Part shown: positions 40,620-51,594 of the stretch, piece by piece
How positions within the stretch are numbered: the first letter of the stretch is position 1
Layout: every line of letters starts with the position of its first letter
Origin: Symbiodinium natans
Taxonomy: Eukaryota; Sar; Dinophyceae; Suessiales; Symbiodiniaceae
Assembly: GCA_905221605.1 (NCBI GenBank)
Contig: CAJNDS010001113.1
Location: forward strand, 1,443,163-1,507,162
Length of the DNA stretch: 64,000 nt
Direction: 5' to 3'
Translations under genes and position numbers: made by a program
Notes under the pieces: generated by a model
What the model was told of the DNA's origin: nothing
What the model saw: only the letters and a program-made list of their open reading frames with translations
Database searches by the model: none

Positions 40620-42580
40620 GTAAACCCTAAACCCCAAACTCGAAAGGGTTTGTGGTTCAGGGAGGGGGCCACAGATTAGAATGAGACGGTTTCGGGCAAG
40701 ATTTTCTAAGGGACCACTATGGGACTGCATGACTAAACAGCAAGCCCTAATCCCCACCCCGGTCCCTAAACCCTACAAAAAGCCTCAACCCTAAACCCCC
40801 TCCCAAAACCCCTAAGAATCCTCAGGGGTATTCAGGCCGTTAGGGTTTAGGGTTTCGGGTTTCGGGTTTAGGGTTTAGGGTTTAGGGTATAGGGTTATGT
40901 ATGAGCTTCCCTAGGCTTCCCCTTTCAGAACCCTCTAAGGTTAGGTTCCGACGTAATGGTGCTAGAAAAGAGAAGCCATGGCCTGCTGCTTAGGATTCTC
41001 TGGGTTTTAGGGTCTAGGGTTTAGGGTTTAGAGTACGGAAAGAATTTTCAGGGCTTAAGCACCCAGATCTTGCAACTCAGGTTAGTTTGCGGGACCCCCA
41101 AAAAAAGGTACTCCCCTAATTTCTGAACCCACAATACCCTAAACCCTAAAGCCCCGAAACCCCAAACCCAAAACCCTAAACCCTTATAAACCCTAACCCT
41201 AAACCCATTTTATGTAGCGAGCCATTCTACGCAGCCGATCATCCTACCACGGCCGCTTCGTCTCGTAGATCTCTGCGCGCGCACATGCGCGCGCAGTCTG
41301 CAACACTGTAGGGTTTAGGGTTTCCAGCTTAGGGTTCAGGGTTTAGGGTTAGGGTTTATCGGACTGCTTCCGTTGGCTTCAGGCTGACGGCAGCAGTTCG
41401 GAAGATGCTTGCGGGGTGTAGGGGGCTTTAGGGTTGGAAGCTCGAGACTGAAGAGGGTTTAGGGTTTAGGGTTTGGGGTTTAGGGTTTAGGGTTTGGGGT
41501 TGAGGGTTTCCCTGATTGAAACCCAAGAAGCCTGTATGGGGCCACTTAAAAATCCATCAGAGTACCTACAAATGGACCCTCTGACCCAATTCTGGCTATA
41601 ATTATCCTATGTGCTTGTAACCCTTTGCTGAAACCTGGCTCTGAACCCTCAACCCTAAACCCGAAACACCGAACCCTACCTATAAGGGGGTTTACGGTAT
41701 TAGAGGGTATTTTATTGGGGTCCTTATGATAAGGGGATCCCACTTTTTGGGGGTCTATTTTAGGGCTCCCCCATTTTCGTAAACCCTACCTAGAAGTATC
41801 CTTGATCCGAACCCTAAACCCTAATCCCTAAACACCAAACACTAAAAACCAAACCCTTCCTACAAGTATCCATGAACCTGCAAGTGGCCAGAACAGGATG
41901 AGGAGCACCGACTCAGCCAGGGGCAAGCTGTGCAGAGGCCCAAGCCCTCAGCCCAGACCCGAAACCCCGCAACCCCGAAACCCCAAACCCAAATCCCCAA
42001 ACCCTCAACCCGAAACCCGAAAACCCGAAACCCTGAAATCCAAAAACAAGCCGTCGCAACTTGGACCGGGTTTCTGCGAGTGCAATATCTTCACGACTGA
42101 TATGCCTTCGGGAGATGTTTTGGCGTTCCACTCAATGAGGGTTTGGGGTTTAGGGTTTAGGGTTTAAGAAAGGATCAGCCGGCTCATCTGGTTTGAGCAT
42201 GTGGTTCGGAGGGTTTTGAGTTCAAGTCTTCCATCCAAAGCTCTGAACCCTAAAGCCAAATAGGCTTCGTACGGCAAACTGCAAGCGCAGCCCCTGGGTT
42301 GGTTTGAAGTAGAACGTAGGGATTGAGTAGTTACGTCGACCAGAATCTAGCACTCATACCTGATTTGCGTTGGCCACAGGCTTGCACCCGCACCAACCCC
42401 CCCCCCCCCCCCCCCCCCTCTTAGTGTCTCGCAAACTTTATCATTTCCAAACCCAAACCCCCAGACCTCTAAACCCAGCCTGAGCCCTGAACTCTCCCTC
42501 AACCCTAAACCCTAAACCCTAAATCCTAAACCCTAAACCCTAATCCTAAACCCTAAACCCTGAACCTGGACATCCCTTGT
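40620..42580. other. filler between exon-like islands
   Basis: TTTAGGG tracts (40,845-40,890, 41,460-41,500, 42,140-42,165), degenerate CCCTAAA tracts (41,130-41,210, 41,640-41,890, 41,950-42,040), a poly-C run at 42,391-42,418, family 4 MITE fragments near 41,790 and 41,858, and CCCTAAA at 42,495-42,560. Confidence 0.6.
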
Positions 42581-42591
42581 CCGGCCTCCAG

Positions 42592-42695
42592 TCTTGCGGC
42601 GCAGGCAGCAAGTCCAGGGCAGAGAAGGGACAGGTGCTGTCCTCATGCCGGCATTGTGACAACCATGCTCCCGAGCTCTGTCAGATGCCCGAAAA
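42592..42695 (+). CDS. exon-like island with Cys-rich (CRHC) motif
   Basis: The acceptor is CCCTTGTCCGGCCTCCAG. The frame starts SCGAGSKSRAEKGQVLSS and continues CRHCDNHAPELCQMPEK. A C-x2-C plus a further Cys and two His suggests half of a zinc-binding site. CCCTAAA precedes; TTTAGGG follows within 20 nt. Confidence 0.45.
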
Positions 42696-43247
42696 ACCTA
42701 GGGTTTAGGGTTTAGGGTTTAGGGCGCAGGGTTTCGGGTTTAGGGTTTAGGGTTTAGGGTTTAGGGTTTAGGGCTTAAACCCCTAAGCCCCTAAGCCAGG
42801 AACCCCTTAACCGCCGGGGGGTGCTTTGCATTCCGACCTCAAGGGGCACCAGAGTGCGGGATTCATGGACCATCGTCCCCAGCTCCGCCTTCAAGCCTTT
42901 CGAGTGTTAGGTTTTGGTGCAGCTTTTTGTGCACTTTCGGACATGCAGTCGCCAGAACACTTGTGCGTTCCTAGTAGTGCAAGTAGGTACCTATACTCGG
43001 CTGTTCATGGCTACTTCTGACCCAACTACCACTATGGCTGCAACCCAATACTGAGCCCTAATATCGTTACAGTTGCATGATTAGCACCCTGAACCCCAAA
43101 CCCTAAACCCTTACACCTTACACCTTAAACCCTAAACCCTTAACCCTCAAACCCTCAAGCCCTAAACCCAAAACACTAAACCCTAAACCCTAAACCCTTT
43201 GGCCTCTCTCACTAGGATCCCAAGGTTTGATCTCTCTTTCGGTTCAG

Positions 43248-43305
43248 GCACAGTCGTGATTGATGTGGACGCTCCCTGGTTTGCCCCAAGCTCAGGGCGA
43301 CCTGG
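43248..43305 (+). CDS. exon-like island with telomeric donor
   Basis: The acceptor is TGATCTCTCTTTCGGTTCAG, the best pyrimidine tract in the window. The frame reads TVVIDVDAPWFAPSSGRP, then GG|GTTTAGGG. Family not recognised. Confidence 0.5.
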
Positions 43306-43425
43306 GTTTAGGGTTTGGGGTAGGGTTTAGGGTTTAGGGTTTAGGGTTTAGGGTTTAGGGTTTAGGGTTTAGGGTTTAGGGCTTTGGGTTTTGGGTTTTG
43401 GGTTTAGGGTTTAGGGTTTACGGGT
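43306..43425 (+). repeat. (TTTAGGG)n array
   Basis: About nine perfect units, then TTTTGGG variants, directly after an exon-like island. Confidence 0.95.
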
Positions 43426-43942
43426 GGTTGGAGACCTGTGTCTGTTGTCGTGTGTGATCTTCTGAACGAAGGGCCTTGCTAAGACCAGAATTTCTTTTTC
43501 TTGTCATTGTTCGTGCAAAGTTCAAGCCTACAGCCTTAATTAACCCTGAATTGCATTTGAAGTTTTGTCGCATTGTACAATTGTCATATACCCATGTATA
43601 TATATATACCCTAAACCCGAATGTGTACCTTTACTTATGTAAAGGTCGGGTGTGGACCACACACACCCATGCTGCTGAGGTAGCCCTCGACCGGCTGAGA
43701 TCCTTTCAGGACCGGGGTGGAGTGGAACCCTGAACCTTATAAGCCCTAAACCCTAGAACCCTAAACCCCAAACCCTAAACCCTAAAACCTTGAACCCAAG
43801 ACCCTAAACCCCAGTTCTGGGGAGACCCGACGTCATCACGTCACCCGCGCGGGCTCGAAAAGCTGCCCCCCTCGTCCTGGCGCTTACGTTCTCCGGCTAG
43901 CCCCCCGCTGCCTTCCGTCAGCAGCCGGAGGTTGTGCCACCC

Positions 43943-44044
43943 AGAGACTCCAAAACCCCTTAATTCAGGAATATACCTTAAATTATAATAGGAACCCTAA
44001 TATGATTTAAGGTATATTCCTTAATTAGGGGTCTTGGAGTCTCT
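43943..44044. mobile_element. palindromic element, 102 bp
   Basis: AGAGACTCCAAAACCCCTTA and TAGGGGTCTTGGAGTCTCT are the inverted ends. The pairing continues through ATTCAGGAATATACCTTAAA against TTTAAGGTATATTCCTTAAT. Almost the whole element can form one hairpin. A partial relative lies near 21,830. Confidence 0.85.
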
Positions 44045-44242
44045 AGGTAGGGAAGGTTCGTGAGCGGTTAGGGTCTTAGTAGAGGGGTTAAAATCAAGGC
44101 CCATGCACTGGGGTTGAGGGCCCACAGTAAGGATGAACCAAAATACTCAAAGAGCAGGGTCTTAGGAAATCGGCACCTCCCCACGTAGAGCCCCCAACCT
44201 TACGCACAAATATTGATCCTTTCCGAAAGCAGTTTTTTTTGT

Positions 44243-44273
<31 letters not shown>

Positions 44274-44462
44274 TGGAGGGGACCGCGGTAAAGGTGATTT
44301 TCATTTTGGAAACTGCCCTTTAACTTTCCATTGTATCATTCTGGTTTTGGTTGGTGGGGTGGGGGAGGGGGGTGAGGGCTCAATATTCTGCCCTAAACCT
44401 ATCGAACCTCTAGCCCTTCCACCCACACCCTGATAACCCTAAACCCTAAACCATTTCGGCAG

Positions 44463-44544
44463 GAATATCCACAGATGATCCCAGTAATTCGGCACGCGGA
44501 CGTGCGGTCCAAGAGCTACACGCGAGGCTTTCTGGACCTAGTAG
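44463..44544 (+). CDS. exon-like island
   Basis: The acceptor CATTTCGGCAG follows CCCTAAACC. The frame reads EYPQMIPVIRHADVRSKSYT then RGFLDLV, followed by G|GTTTGAGGGTTTAGGG. Strongly protein-like; family not recognised. Confidence 0.5.
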
Positions 44545-44958
44545 GTTTGAGGGTTTAGGGTTTAGGGTGTAGGGCTTGGGGTTTAGGGTTGAGGGATCAG
44601 GGTTGAGTTGGGAAGGGTTGTACTGTGTTTAGGGCAGTAGTACCCCGGAATGTGCCTTGAACTATGCCAGGGATCAGGGGTTCGTACTACGAGCTGCTGT
44701 GTGGCAGCTTCCTTTGTAATTCCTGTATATTTAGGCTCGGGGTTCACGGTTTACGGCTGAAGGAACTCTTGAATAGCAAGTCCGCTTGCGACCCAGCGTT
44801 ACCCGCAATTCTGCGCATGTTCAAGGATCTATTCGGGACACCTCGATTGATTTGGGTTACCCGCAGTTTTTGCGAAGGTCGTTGTCCGGGGATCTGGGTT
44901 TGGAAGCAACAAGTTGTGTTTTGCATGGTCTGTCTGTGCCCTCAGGGCGCTATTGCTG

Positions 44959-44967
44959 CTGCTGCTG

Positions 44968-45037
<70 letters not shown>

Positions 45038-45048
45038 CACTACGACTG

Positions 45049-45116
<68 letters not shown>

Positions 45117-45246
45117 GCTACTAGTACTAGTACTAGTACTAGTACTAGTACTAGAACTAGAACTAGAACTAGAACTACTACTACTACTACTACTACCACC
45201 ACTACTACTACCACTACCACTACCACTACCACTACCACCGCCACCG
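44959..45246 (+). repeat. (CTA)n / (CTAGTA)n / (CCA)n microsatellite
   Basis: About 290 nt of triplets with shifting variants (ACT, ACG, AGT, AGA, ACC). Long poly-Thr, poly-Leu, poly-Tyr and poly-Val ORFs across it are artefacts of the repeat. Confidence 0.97.
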
Positions 45247-45403
45247 TTACTAGCTCAAAGCTCGCGAAATTGTTTGGGGGGGTGGGTGGGGGGGCCTACA
45301 AACAGTGGAATTTGGCCCTCAACTCTAAACCCTAGACCCTAAACCCTAAACCCTAGACCTAAACCCTAAACCCTAAACCCTAAACCCTAAACCCTCTGTG
45401 CAG

Positions 45404-45511
45404 GCAACTATCAAGTTGAAATGGACTACAAAGTCTCCAGGCCAGGCTGGCGCCATTGTGGGACTGATGCTCAACTCCTTCTTGTCTTTTCTCGTCGTAC
45501 AGCCGATAGGC
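45404..45511 (+). CDS. exon-like island, hydrophobic
   Basis: The acceptor is ACCCTCTGTGCAG after a CCCTAAA array. The frame reads ATIKLKWTTKSPGQAGAIVG then LMLNSFLSFLVVQP. The second half is hydrophobic and could be membrane-embedded. Alternatively TTCTTGTCTTTTCTCGTCGTACAG is the acceptor of a following exon, so only 45,404-45,440 would be coding. Confidence 0.4.
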
Positions 45512-45639
45512 GGTTTTAGGGTTTAGGGTTTAGGGTTTAGGGTTTAGGGTTTAGGGTGTGGGGTTTGGGGTTTGGGGTTTAGGGTTTAGGTCTAGGGTTT
45601 AGGGTTTAGGGTTTAGGGGCATAGGGTGCAACCTAGCCC

Positions 45640-46375
45640 GATGTCTTGCCCTTTTCCTGGGATACATCAGCAGCTTCGGCCATGCACAATGCAACAGACA
45701 CTTCGCGGAGGTTCTGGCTTAACATATCGGTCGTCCACAAAGTGGACGTAGCCGCCAAAACCGCTCCTCGGCATTGACTCGGCATGTGATATGAGTCCGC
45801 AAGTCAAGACAAGACAGGCATACTGACATACCGGACGGAATGTGCACACACCTATAGGGTAGTTTTTTGTCTTTGCGTAGTGTAGTATCCACAACTTACC
45901 AAATTCAGATAGCTCTGGCGGTTGGAAAGCCTGCAAGCTTTACGACATTGTGACTCTCGGCAGCCATCCCGCGAAAGTAACCGCCAAGCTCTGTTTCCCA
46001 TGATTGAAGCGGGTTTGGGGTTTGGGGTTCCGGGTTTGGGCTTGGCTTCCTCTGAGTACAATTGACTGACCAAAAGCCGGATTCGCACACCAGAAAGCCA
46101 TGCCCTGATAGCTTGACAGAGATTTAGGACATCAACGGGTGAGCGCTGATAGAATCTATGGGGCGGTTTCAAATTCTCCTGGCCAAAGCATCCCTCCTTA
46201 TCCGACAGACGCCAGTCCGCTCGAACCTCAAACCATAAACCCCAAAGCCCTTTAAGGACAAGACAAGATTCGAGACCTGTCTTGTGTTTGCAAACAAGGT
46301 GGGGTTCAACCTCCACCACTCTTGCGGCAAGATGGTGCTTAAGGAGGCACGTTGAATGTGGTTGCTGCACTTGTT
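45640..46375 (-). CDS. possible minus-strand coding remnant
   Basis: The region is nearly free of telomeric units. On the minus strand, open pieces include LWILHYAKTKNYPIGVCTF, GGYVHFVDDRYVKPEPPRS and, further upstream, SPVDVLNLCQAIRAWLSG. The pieces are in different frames and one is interrupted by a GGGTTTGGGG tract. It could be exons of a minus-strand gene or a relic. No family recognised. Confidence 0.25.
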
Positions 46376-46379
46376 GGCT

Positions 46380-47064
46380 TAGGGTTTGGGTGGCGGGTGT
46401 GGGTTCAAGACTGATGCCCAGAACATTCAGCTGCAGCGCCCTAAACCCTAAACCCTAAACCCTATACCCTAAACCCCTGCCATCTTGAATACAGTCGCGG
46501 ACACGAGGTCGCGTGCCACCAGAATAATAATCTGGCCATTCCTCGTGGCTCTTGGGCTCATATGTCTGCCCTAAAACTAGCTGCTGGGCTTGGGGTTTAA
46601 GTAGCTTAGGGCTTGTTACTCAGCTCAAATCGAACCAAATGATGATGTAGCCCCTTCAGAGAGGTGCCAGGAGCCTTAAGACTACGATGCCTCCAGGTCG
46701 GGGGGGGGGGGGGCTGCACATTCTGGACCTCTAAGAGAACCCTCATTAAGGACCTTAAACCCTAAACCCTAAACCCCCTAAACCCTGCCTGACCTAATCG
46801 TCATTTCTTGCTGGTTTTTAGTTGCGGAGTCAGGAGCTCCATAGAGTCCCTTTCGCAAAATTCTTAAGTTGCTAAGAAAGCTTGGGCACCCCGGGGCTTT
46901 CCTAGGGTTGAATGTTTCGGGTTCATTCAACCCCCTAAACCCTAAACCCTAAGCCCTAAACCCTAAGAGTCCCTAAGAGTCCCTAAGAGTCCCTAAGAGC
47001 CTAAAGCCCTAAGCCCTAAGAACCTAAATCCCCAAGAACCAGCAAGTTTTCCTGTTTCCCCTCC

Positions 47065-47095
<31 letters not shown>

Positions 47096-48350
47096 AAGAA
47101 ACATAAAAAGAACGACCACAAAAATAGAAAGAAAAGGCCTAAACCCCTAAACTCCTAGGCCCCGAAACCCCTAAACCCCCAAACCCCCACACCCCTAAAC
47201 CCCTAAACCCTACCCCTAAGCCCTAAACCCTAAACCCGAAACCCTAAACCCTAAACCCTAAACCCTAAACCCTAAACCCTAAACCCTAAACCCTAAACCC
47301 TAAACCCTAAACACCGAGCAGCAGCCACCCACCAGGCAGAGGGCCTCTGGACTGTGACCCAGGTGCCTTGCAGCGAATTTATACCTAAGGACCTAAACCC
47401 TAAACCCTAAACCCTAAACCCTAAACCCTAAACCCTAAACCTTAAACCTGTTTAGGGGTGAAAAGGGTTTGAGAGTTCTGACTTTTTGGCAGGTTTGGGG
47501 CTGTAGGGTTGTCGGGTTCAGCGCTTCGGTTAGACTATTTATTGGCCCTTCTGACATCTTGTAGGCGTGCCATGATTCGGAGGGCCCGGAATGAAGTGGC
47601 CCTCGGTAAGGTTTAGGGTTTAGGGTGCAGGGTTTCGGGTGTAGGGTTTAGGGTGTAGGGTTTGGGGTTTGGGGTTTAGCGTTTAGGGTTTCGGGTGCTC
47701 CCTGCTTCCCCCTTTTAGAAGTTGTATAGGATCCCCAATCCTAAACTCCCAAAAACCCTAAAGGGGGGCACGGCCCCCTCATATGAAACCCACGGTCCCC
47801 CTAAGACCCCAAGCCCTGAAGCCCTAAATGGCCTAAACCCCCGAAAGCCCTAAACCCTAAAACCCCGAACCCTGAACCCCAAACCCTAAACCCTAAACCC
47901 TAAACCCCCCAAAAACCCTAAACAAAACCCTAAAAGCCCGAAACCCTAAAGCTGTAGTCTCTTCACCCCAAAGCCTTAAACCCTAAGTTTCAGTAGACTT
48001 AGTCGGCTGCTTCCTAAGCCCTACATATTCTTGAGCACCTAGTAGGCTGGGTTTCGGGCAACTCTCAGTTTTTTGGGGGAGGTTTTGGGGGTTGAGGGTT
48101 TTAGGGCTTAAGGGTATCATCCTACCAATAATTCTCGAAAGGTTAACTTGCTTCATTGAACTCATCAACTATGAGCCCGTTTGTGTCCGTGTGAGCGAGG
48201 GATTGCCAAGGCCCAGTCGACCGAAGCGAATGTTCGCGCTTCCACCAACGCATCCATCCAACCAATTTGAATCAGTCGGCTTAGACTTCCTAAGGCCTAA
48301 ACCCTAAACCCTAAGCCCTAAACCCTAAACCCTAAACCCTAAACCCTAAT
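46380..48350. other. filler rich in CCCTAAA arrays
   Basis: CCCTAAA arrays at 46,439-46,475, 46,930-47,035, 47,140-47,312, 47,395-47,450, 47,750-47,960 and 48,300-48,350; a TTTAGGG tract at 47,605-47,690; a poly-C/poly-A junction at 47,062-47,096. A unique ~85-bp spacer at 47,313-47,395 is not convincingly coding. Confidence 0.65.
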
Positions 48351-48359
48351 CTTCTCAAG

Positions 48360-48440
48360 CTAGTTGTCGCTCCGAAAGTACGGCGCCTCCTTCGGATGGC
48401 CCGGAAGCAGTGTCTCTGCTTCAAGAGCCCAGAACGGACT
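48360..48440 (+). CDS. exon-like island, basic
   Basis: The acceptor ATCTTCTCAAG follows a CCCTAAA array. The frame reads LVVAPKVRRLLRMARKQCLC then FKSPERTFS. A SINE-like element begins at its 3' edge, so the natural donor may be inside or lost. Family not recognised. Confidence 0.4.
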
Positions 48441-48553
48441 TTCTCTTGGTAGCCCAGTGGTACCCTTTACCCATCTTTTTATGGTCTCCCTGAACAAAAT
48501 GACCAACCCAAGAAAGGGTGCCCTTATCATAACATGGTGACTGGCCTACCATG
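48441..48553 (+). mobile_element. tRNA-related SINE-like element, copy C
   Basis: TCTTGGTAGCCCAGTGGTAC (A-box match TAGCCCAGTGG) and AAAGGGTGCCCTTATCATAA shared with copy A; ends GACTGGCCTACC. The B-box region is degenerate (GGTCTCCC). Confidence 0.55.
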
Positions 48554-48734
48554 TTCTGTTTGTCCTGCAACCCCCCGTCCTCAGAAAGTTGTCCTATCTT
48601 TGGCTTCGGCCTGTCCCTAAACCCTAAACCCTAAATCCTAAACCCCACAAGCCTTACATCCCGACTCAAGACTCGAAAGCCAGAAGTTCACAACCCTGAC
48701 CTCCAAGTCACAACCACCTGTACAGCTGCGCCAT

Positions 48735-48951
48735 ACTTGGAGGTTCATGGTACTTACTAACCAACTATAACTGTACCTTTAACTATTCTTGTAACCATGT
48801 TGGGGCACTGAAGGGGCTTATAAGTGGCTTAGAAGTACAAGTCTACTTGGTTAATAAGTACCATGGGTTAGAAGTACAAGTCTCCTTGGTTAATAAGTAC
48901 CATGGGTTAGAAGTACAAGTCTCCTTGGTTAATAAGTACCATGAACCTCCA
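48735..48951. mobile_element. MITE family 4 with internal 39-bp tandem repeat
   Basis: ACTTGGAGGTTCATGGTACT and AGTACCATGAACCTCCAA are inverted ends. The interior contains three copies of a 39-bp unit (TTAGAAGTACAAGTCTCCTT ...) at 48,828-48,942, each ending with the element's own GTACCATG motif. Confidence 0.8.
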
Positions 48952-49080
48952 ATTTTCTCCTCTAAGGCACCTGGCGCCCCAAACAGATGTCGGGTGAGCT
49001 TGCAGGCCCAACCTCGAGGGTTTTGCGTTGAGACCTGATTTTCGGATACAGCCAGGGCCCTCCCTCTTCTCATTCTGTTG

Positions 49081-49135
49081 TTAGGGTTTAGGGTTTAGGG
49101 TTTAGGGTTTAGGGTTTAGGGTTTAGGGTTTAGGT
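49081..49135 (+). repeat. (TTTAGGG)n array
   Basis: About eight units, then degenerate. Confidence 0.95.
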
Positions 49136-49231
49136 TTAGGTTTTAGGGTTTCGGGTTGAGGGTTTTAGGGTTTAGGGTTCGCTCAGTTTGTTGGTTACGC
49201 TTCATTTCGTCTTTGTCTTTGGATGTTCAAG

Positions 49232-49289
49232 CACCTGCTTGGCTTTGAGGGCTCCCGGAGAATTTCCGCAGACAAGCTGCGCTGTAGTG
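49232..49289 (+). CDS. exon-like island
   Basis: The acceptor is TTTGTCTTTGGATGTTCAAG and the donor GTAAAA. The frame reads HLLGFEGSRRISADKLRCS. TTTAGGG tracts lie on both sides. Confidence 0.4.
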
Positions 49290-49590
49290 GTAAAAATGGC
49301 TGGGCAGGAACTGGGTGCCTGTGGGGTTCACAGTTTTTGTGTTTTGGGTTTAGGGTTTAGGGTTTAGGGTTTAGGGTTTCGGGTTTCGGGTTTAGGGTTT
49401 AGGGTTTAGGGTTTTCGGGCCCCCCCAAAAGAGGCCCTAAGCCCTAAACCCCAAACCCTAAAGGGCACCCTGTAATTTCGGAAACCAGAATGGGCTGAGG
49501 CTTGGCCCTAAACTCTAAACCCTAAACCTTAAACCCTAAACCCTAATTTGCCTAAGTGCCTGGGACAATGAGTTGGGATCTAGGGCTCAG

Positions 49591-49646
49591 TGGTTGGGAT
49601 CGCACCGATGCACTTCATGACTCTTGGAGAGGCGGGCAACAAGCAG
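49591..49646 (+). CDS. exon-like island with telomeric donor
   Basis: The acceptor is CTAGGGCTCAG and the donor CAG|GTTTAGGG. The frame reads VGIAPMHFMTLGEAGNKQ. CCCTAAA (49,500-49,545) upstream and TTTAGGG downstream: a model example of the exon layout of this window. Confidence 0.5.
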
Positions 49647-50116
49647 GTTTAGGGTTTAGGGTTAAGGGTTTAGGGTTTCGGGTTTAGGGTTTAGGGTTTC
49701 GGGTTTAGGGTTTAGGGTTTCGGGTTTAGAGCAGGTAGTTCACCCCACCACCCTCATTTTGCTGGGGGATTCGGGGGGGTTGTTGGTGCAGGCTTTATAG
49801 GTTCAAGGGCTTAGGCTTTGTGGCTTAGAGGGTTTTTTGTTCAGGGTGTATAAGGAAACTTTCTGCAAGGCTTGCCTGTCTGGGATCTAGGCATTCATGT
49901 TGTGCATGTGGGCCCTGCCAGCAAGGCTCAGCAAGGAATCCAGCATACTTGTTCATAGGGCAGCTATAGCTGAACGAGGTTTCTACGCTGGTTTAGGTAC
50001 TAACATCCCTACTCATCAGTGCCCCTAAGCCCCAAACCCTAAACACCTAAATCCTAAATCTTAACACAAGAGCAAAACCTCAAAACCCTAAATCCCCAAC
50101 CCTACCTATGAGGGGT

Positions 50117-50240
50117 ACCTGGAGGTTCAGGGTACTTATAACCCCCAGTATCACTGCACTTATAAGCCCCCTAAGTCCCCTAAGTCCTCGAAGAAGGTTA
50201 TAAGTAGACGCCCAATTGGGGTTATGAGTACCCATAACCC
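50117..50240. mobile_element. MITE family 4, diverged copy
   Basis: CCTGGAGGTTCAGGGTACTT on the left and GGTTATGAGTACCCATAACC on the right are imperfect inverted repeats. Confidence 0.5.
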
Positions 50241-50426
50241 CTTACTAAAACCTAGACCCTGCCCTAACCCGTACTTGATAGCCCTACTTCTGAGTACCTG
50301 TGCGTACCAGATGAGATCTCGGTACAAGAAAGCTCTGGCTTGTTTAGGGTTTAGGGTTTAGGGTTTAGGGTTTAGGGTTTAGGGTTTAGGGTTTAGGGTT
50401 TGAGTGTCCAATGCCTCTGGCCGCAG

Positions 50427-50480
50427 GTGAAACTGAAAGCTTCCTCATTGCTTCCAGCATGGCTTGTCGACGCTCGGCTG
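50427..50480 (+). CDS. exon-like island
   Basis: The acceptor is CCTCTGGCCGCAG and the donor GTGAAA. The frame reads VKLKASSLLPAWLVDARL (phase 0 at both ends). It joins the 50,621 island in phase. Confidence 0.45.
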
Positions 50481-50484
50481 GTGA

Positions 50485-50513
50485 AATATAGGGGTCGGAG
50501 GAATTACTTCCTA
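50485..50513. mobile_element. MITE family 2 fragment
   Basis: AATATAGGGGTCGGAGGAAT matches the family 2 terminus; no second end found. Confidence 0.4.
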
Positions 50514-50620
50514 GGGTTTAGGGTTTAGGGTTTCGGGTTCAGGGCTTAGGCTCTGAGACCCTGAGATTTGCTTCTGTCCCTGACCTTTAGATGCCCCTGC
50601 TTGCTTTTCTTAGCTTTCAG

Positions 50621-50702
50621 CTGAGCCGGCTTTCCGGCACGGAATTTGTGTCATCGAGTTCTGTGTTTTTGGTAGTTCGTGGGTCCGCGGCAATCCTGGG
50701 AC
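50621..50702 (+). CDS. exon-like island
   Basis: The acceptor is TTGCTTTTCTTAGCTTTCAG, very good. The frame reads LSRLSGTEFVSSSSVFLVVR then GSAAILGH. The 'V-F-L-V-x-x-G-x-A-x-I-L' pattern recalls cyclic-nucleotide-binding folds, but the piece is too short to rely on. Confidence 0.45.
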
Positions 50703-51314
50703 ACCCCCCCCTCCCCCACGGATGGCCCTACCCTAAACTGTACATACTCACCCTAAACTCCCAAACCCCAAAACCCCGAACCCCGAACCCCAAACCCCAA
50801 ACCCCAAACCCCAAACCCCAAACCCTAAACCCTAAACCCTAAACTTTACATGTTTACTATTGACAGTTTGGGATCCAGGCCCTGCAATTTTGCGACTCAG
50901 CTCTAAAGTGCCCCAACCTTAACGGATGGCTCCTAAACCCTAAACCCTAAACCCTAAACCCTAAACCCTAAACCCTAGACCCTAGACCCTAAACCCTAAA
51001 CCCTAAACCAAACTATAAACATTTATGCCTTCTCAGCCCTTTTGAACCCAAAAGGGTTTAGGGTTTAGGGTTTAGGGGTAAGGGGTTCGGGGTTTAGGAT
51101 CTGGACTATAGGTTTGCAGTTTACTGTATGCCATGGGTGGGGGTGGACTGGTACGCTTCAAAGTCCCTTTGTTTGCGCCCCAATCAAACCCCCAACCCTA
51201 ACAATATCCTAAACCCGCCAGCCGAAGCGGATCCCCGTTTTTCTCCCTGGGCCTCTCTACTTTGTTTGGAGCGTGAAGGGGACGCAACCCTAAACCCTAA
51301 ACCCTAAACCCTAG

Positions 51315-51388
51315 AATCCCGCATGAAGTGGAGTGCAGCCTCATACATGTCTATCAATTTGCGAGGCTTAGGAGGCCGTTTTGGGCAC
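51315..51388 (+). CDS. exon-like island
   Basis: The acceptor is CCCTAG, the last unit of a CCCTAAA-type array. The frame reads SRMKWSAASYMSINLRGLGG then RFGH. Followed by CCCTAAA tracts. Confidence 0.35.
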
Positions 51389-51505
51389 CCAAACCCTAAA
51401 CCCCAAACACTAAACCCTCAATCCTAAACCCTAAACCCTAAACCCTAAACCCTAAACCCTCCTAAACCCTAAACCCTAAAAAACACACAAAAACATAGAG
51501 TTCAG

Positions 51506-51594
51506 TGACCCATGCTATGGCGGCCGCAGCTCATACTAAGGACTATGCTTCGCAGCGAGCTTTGAGCCACATCCTTGCATTGCTCGGCTGTTGA
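51506..51594 (+). CDS. possible terminal exon
   Basis: After CATAGAGTTCAG the frame reads THAMAAAAHTKDYASQRALS then HILALLGC and a TGA stop at 51,592-51,594. Poly-G and TTTAGGG arrays follow. This could end the gene whose exons start near 40.5-42.6 kb. Confidence 0.4.

Noticed and set aside
44664-45342. Long ORFs of poly-Thr, poly-Leu, poly-Tyr and poly-Val
   Set aside because: They are readings of a triplet microsatellite in several frames and both strands; the flanks show no consistent coding frame.
48828-48942. CRISPR-like array
   Set aside because: Three directly adjoining 39-bp repeats without spacers inside a hairpin element; eukaryotic context.
49895-49930. TGTGGGCCCTGCCAG reading C-G-P-C, a thioredoxin-like active site
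   Set aside because: The frame around it has no other thioredoxin features, no Trp before the first Cys, and it is 20 kb beyond the PDI-like gene.
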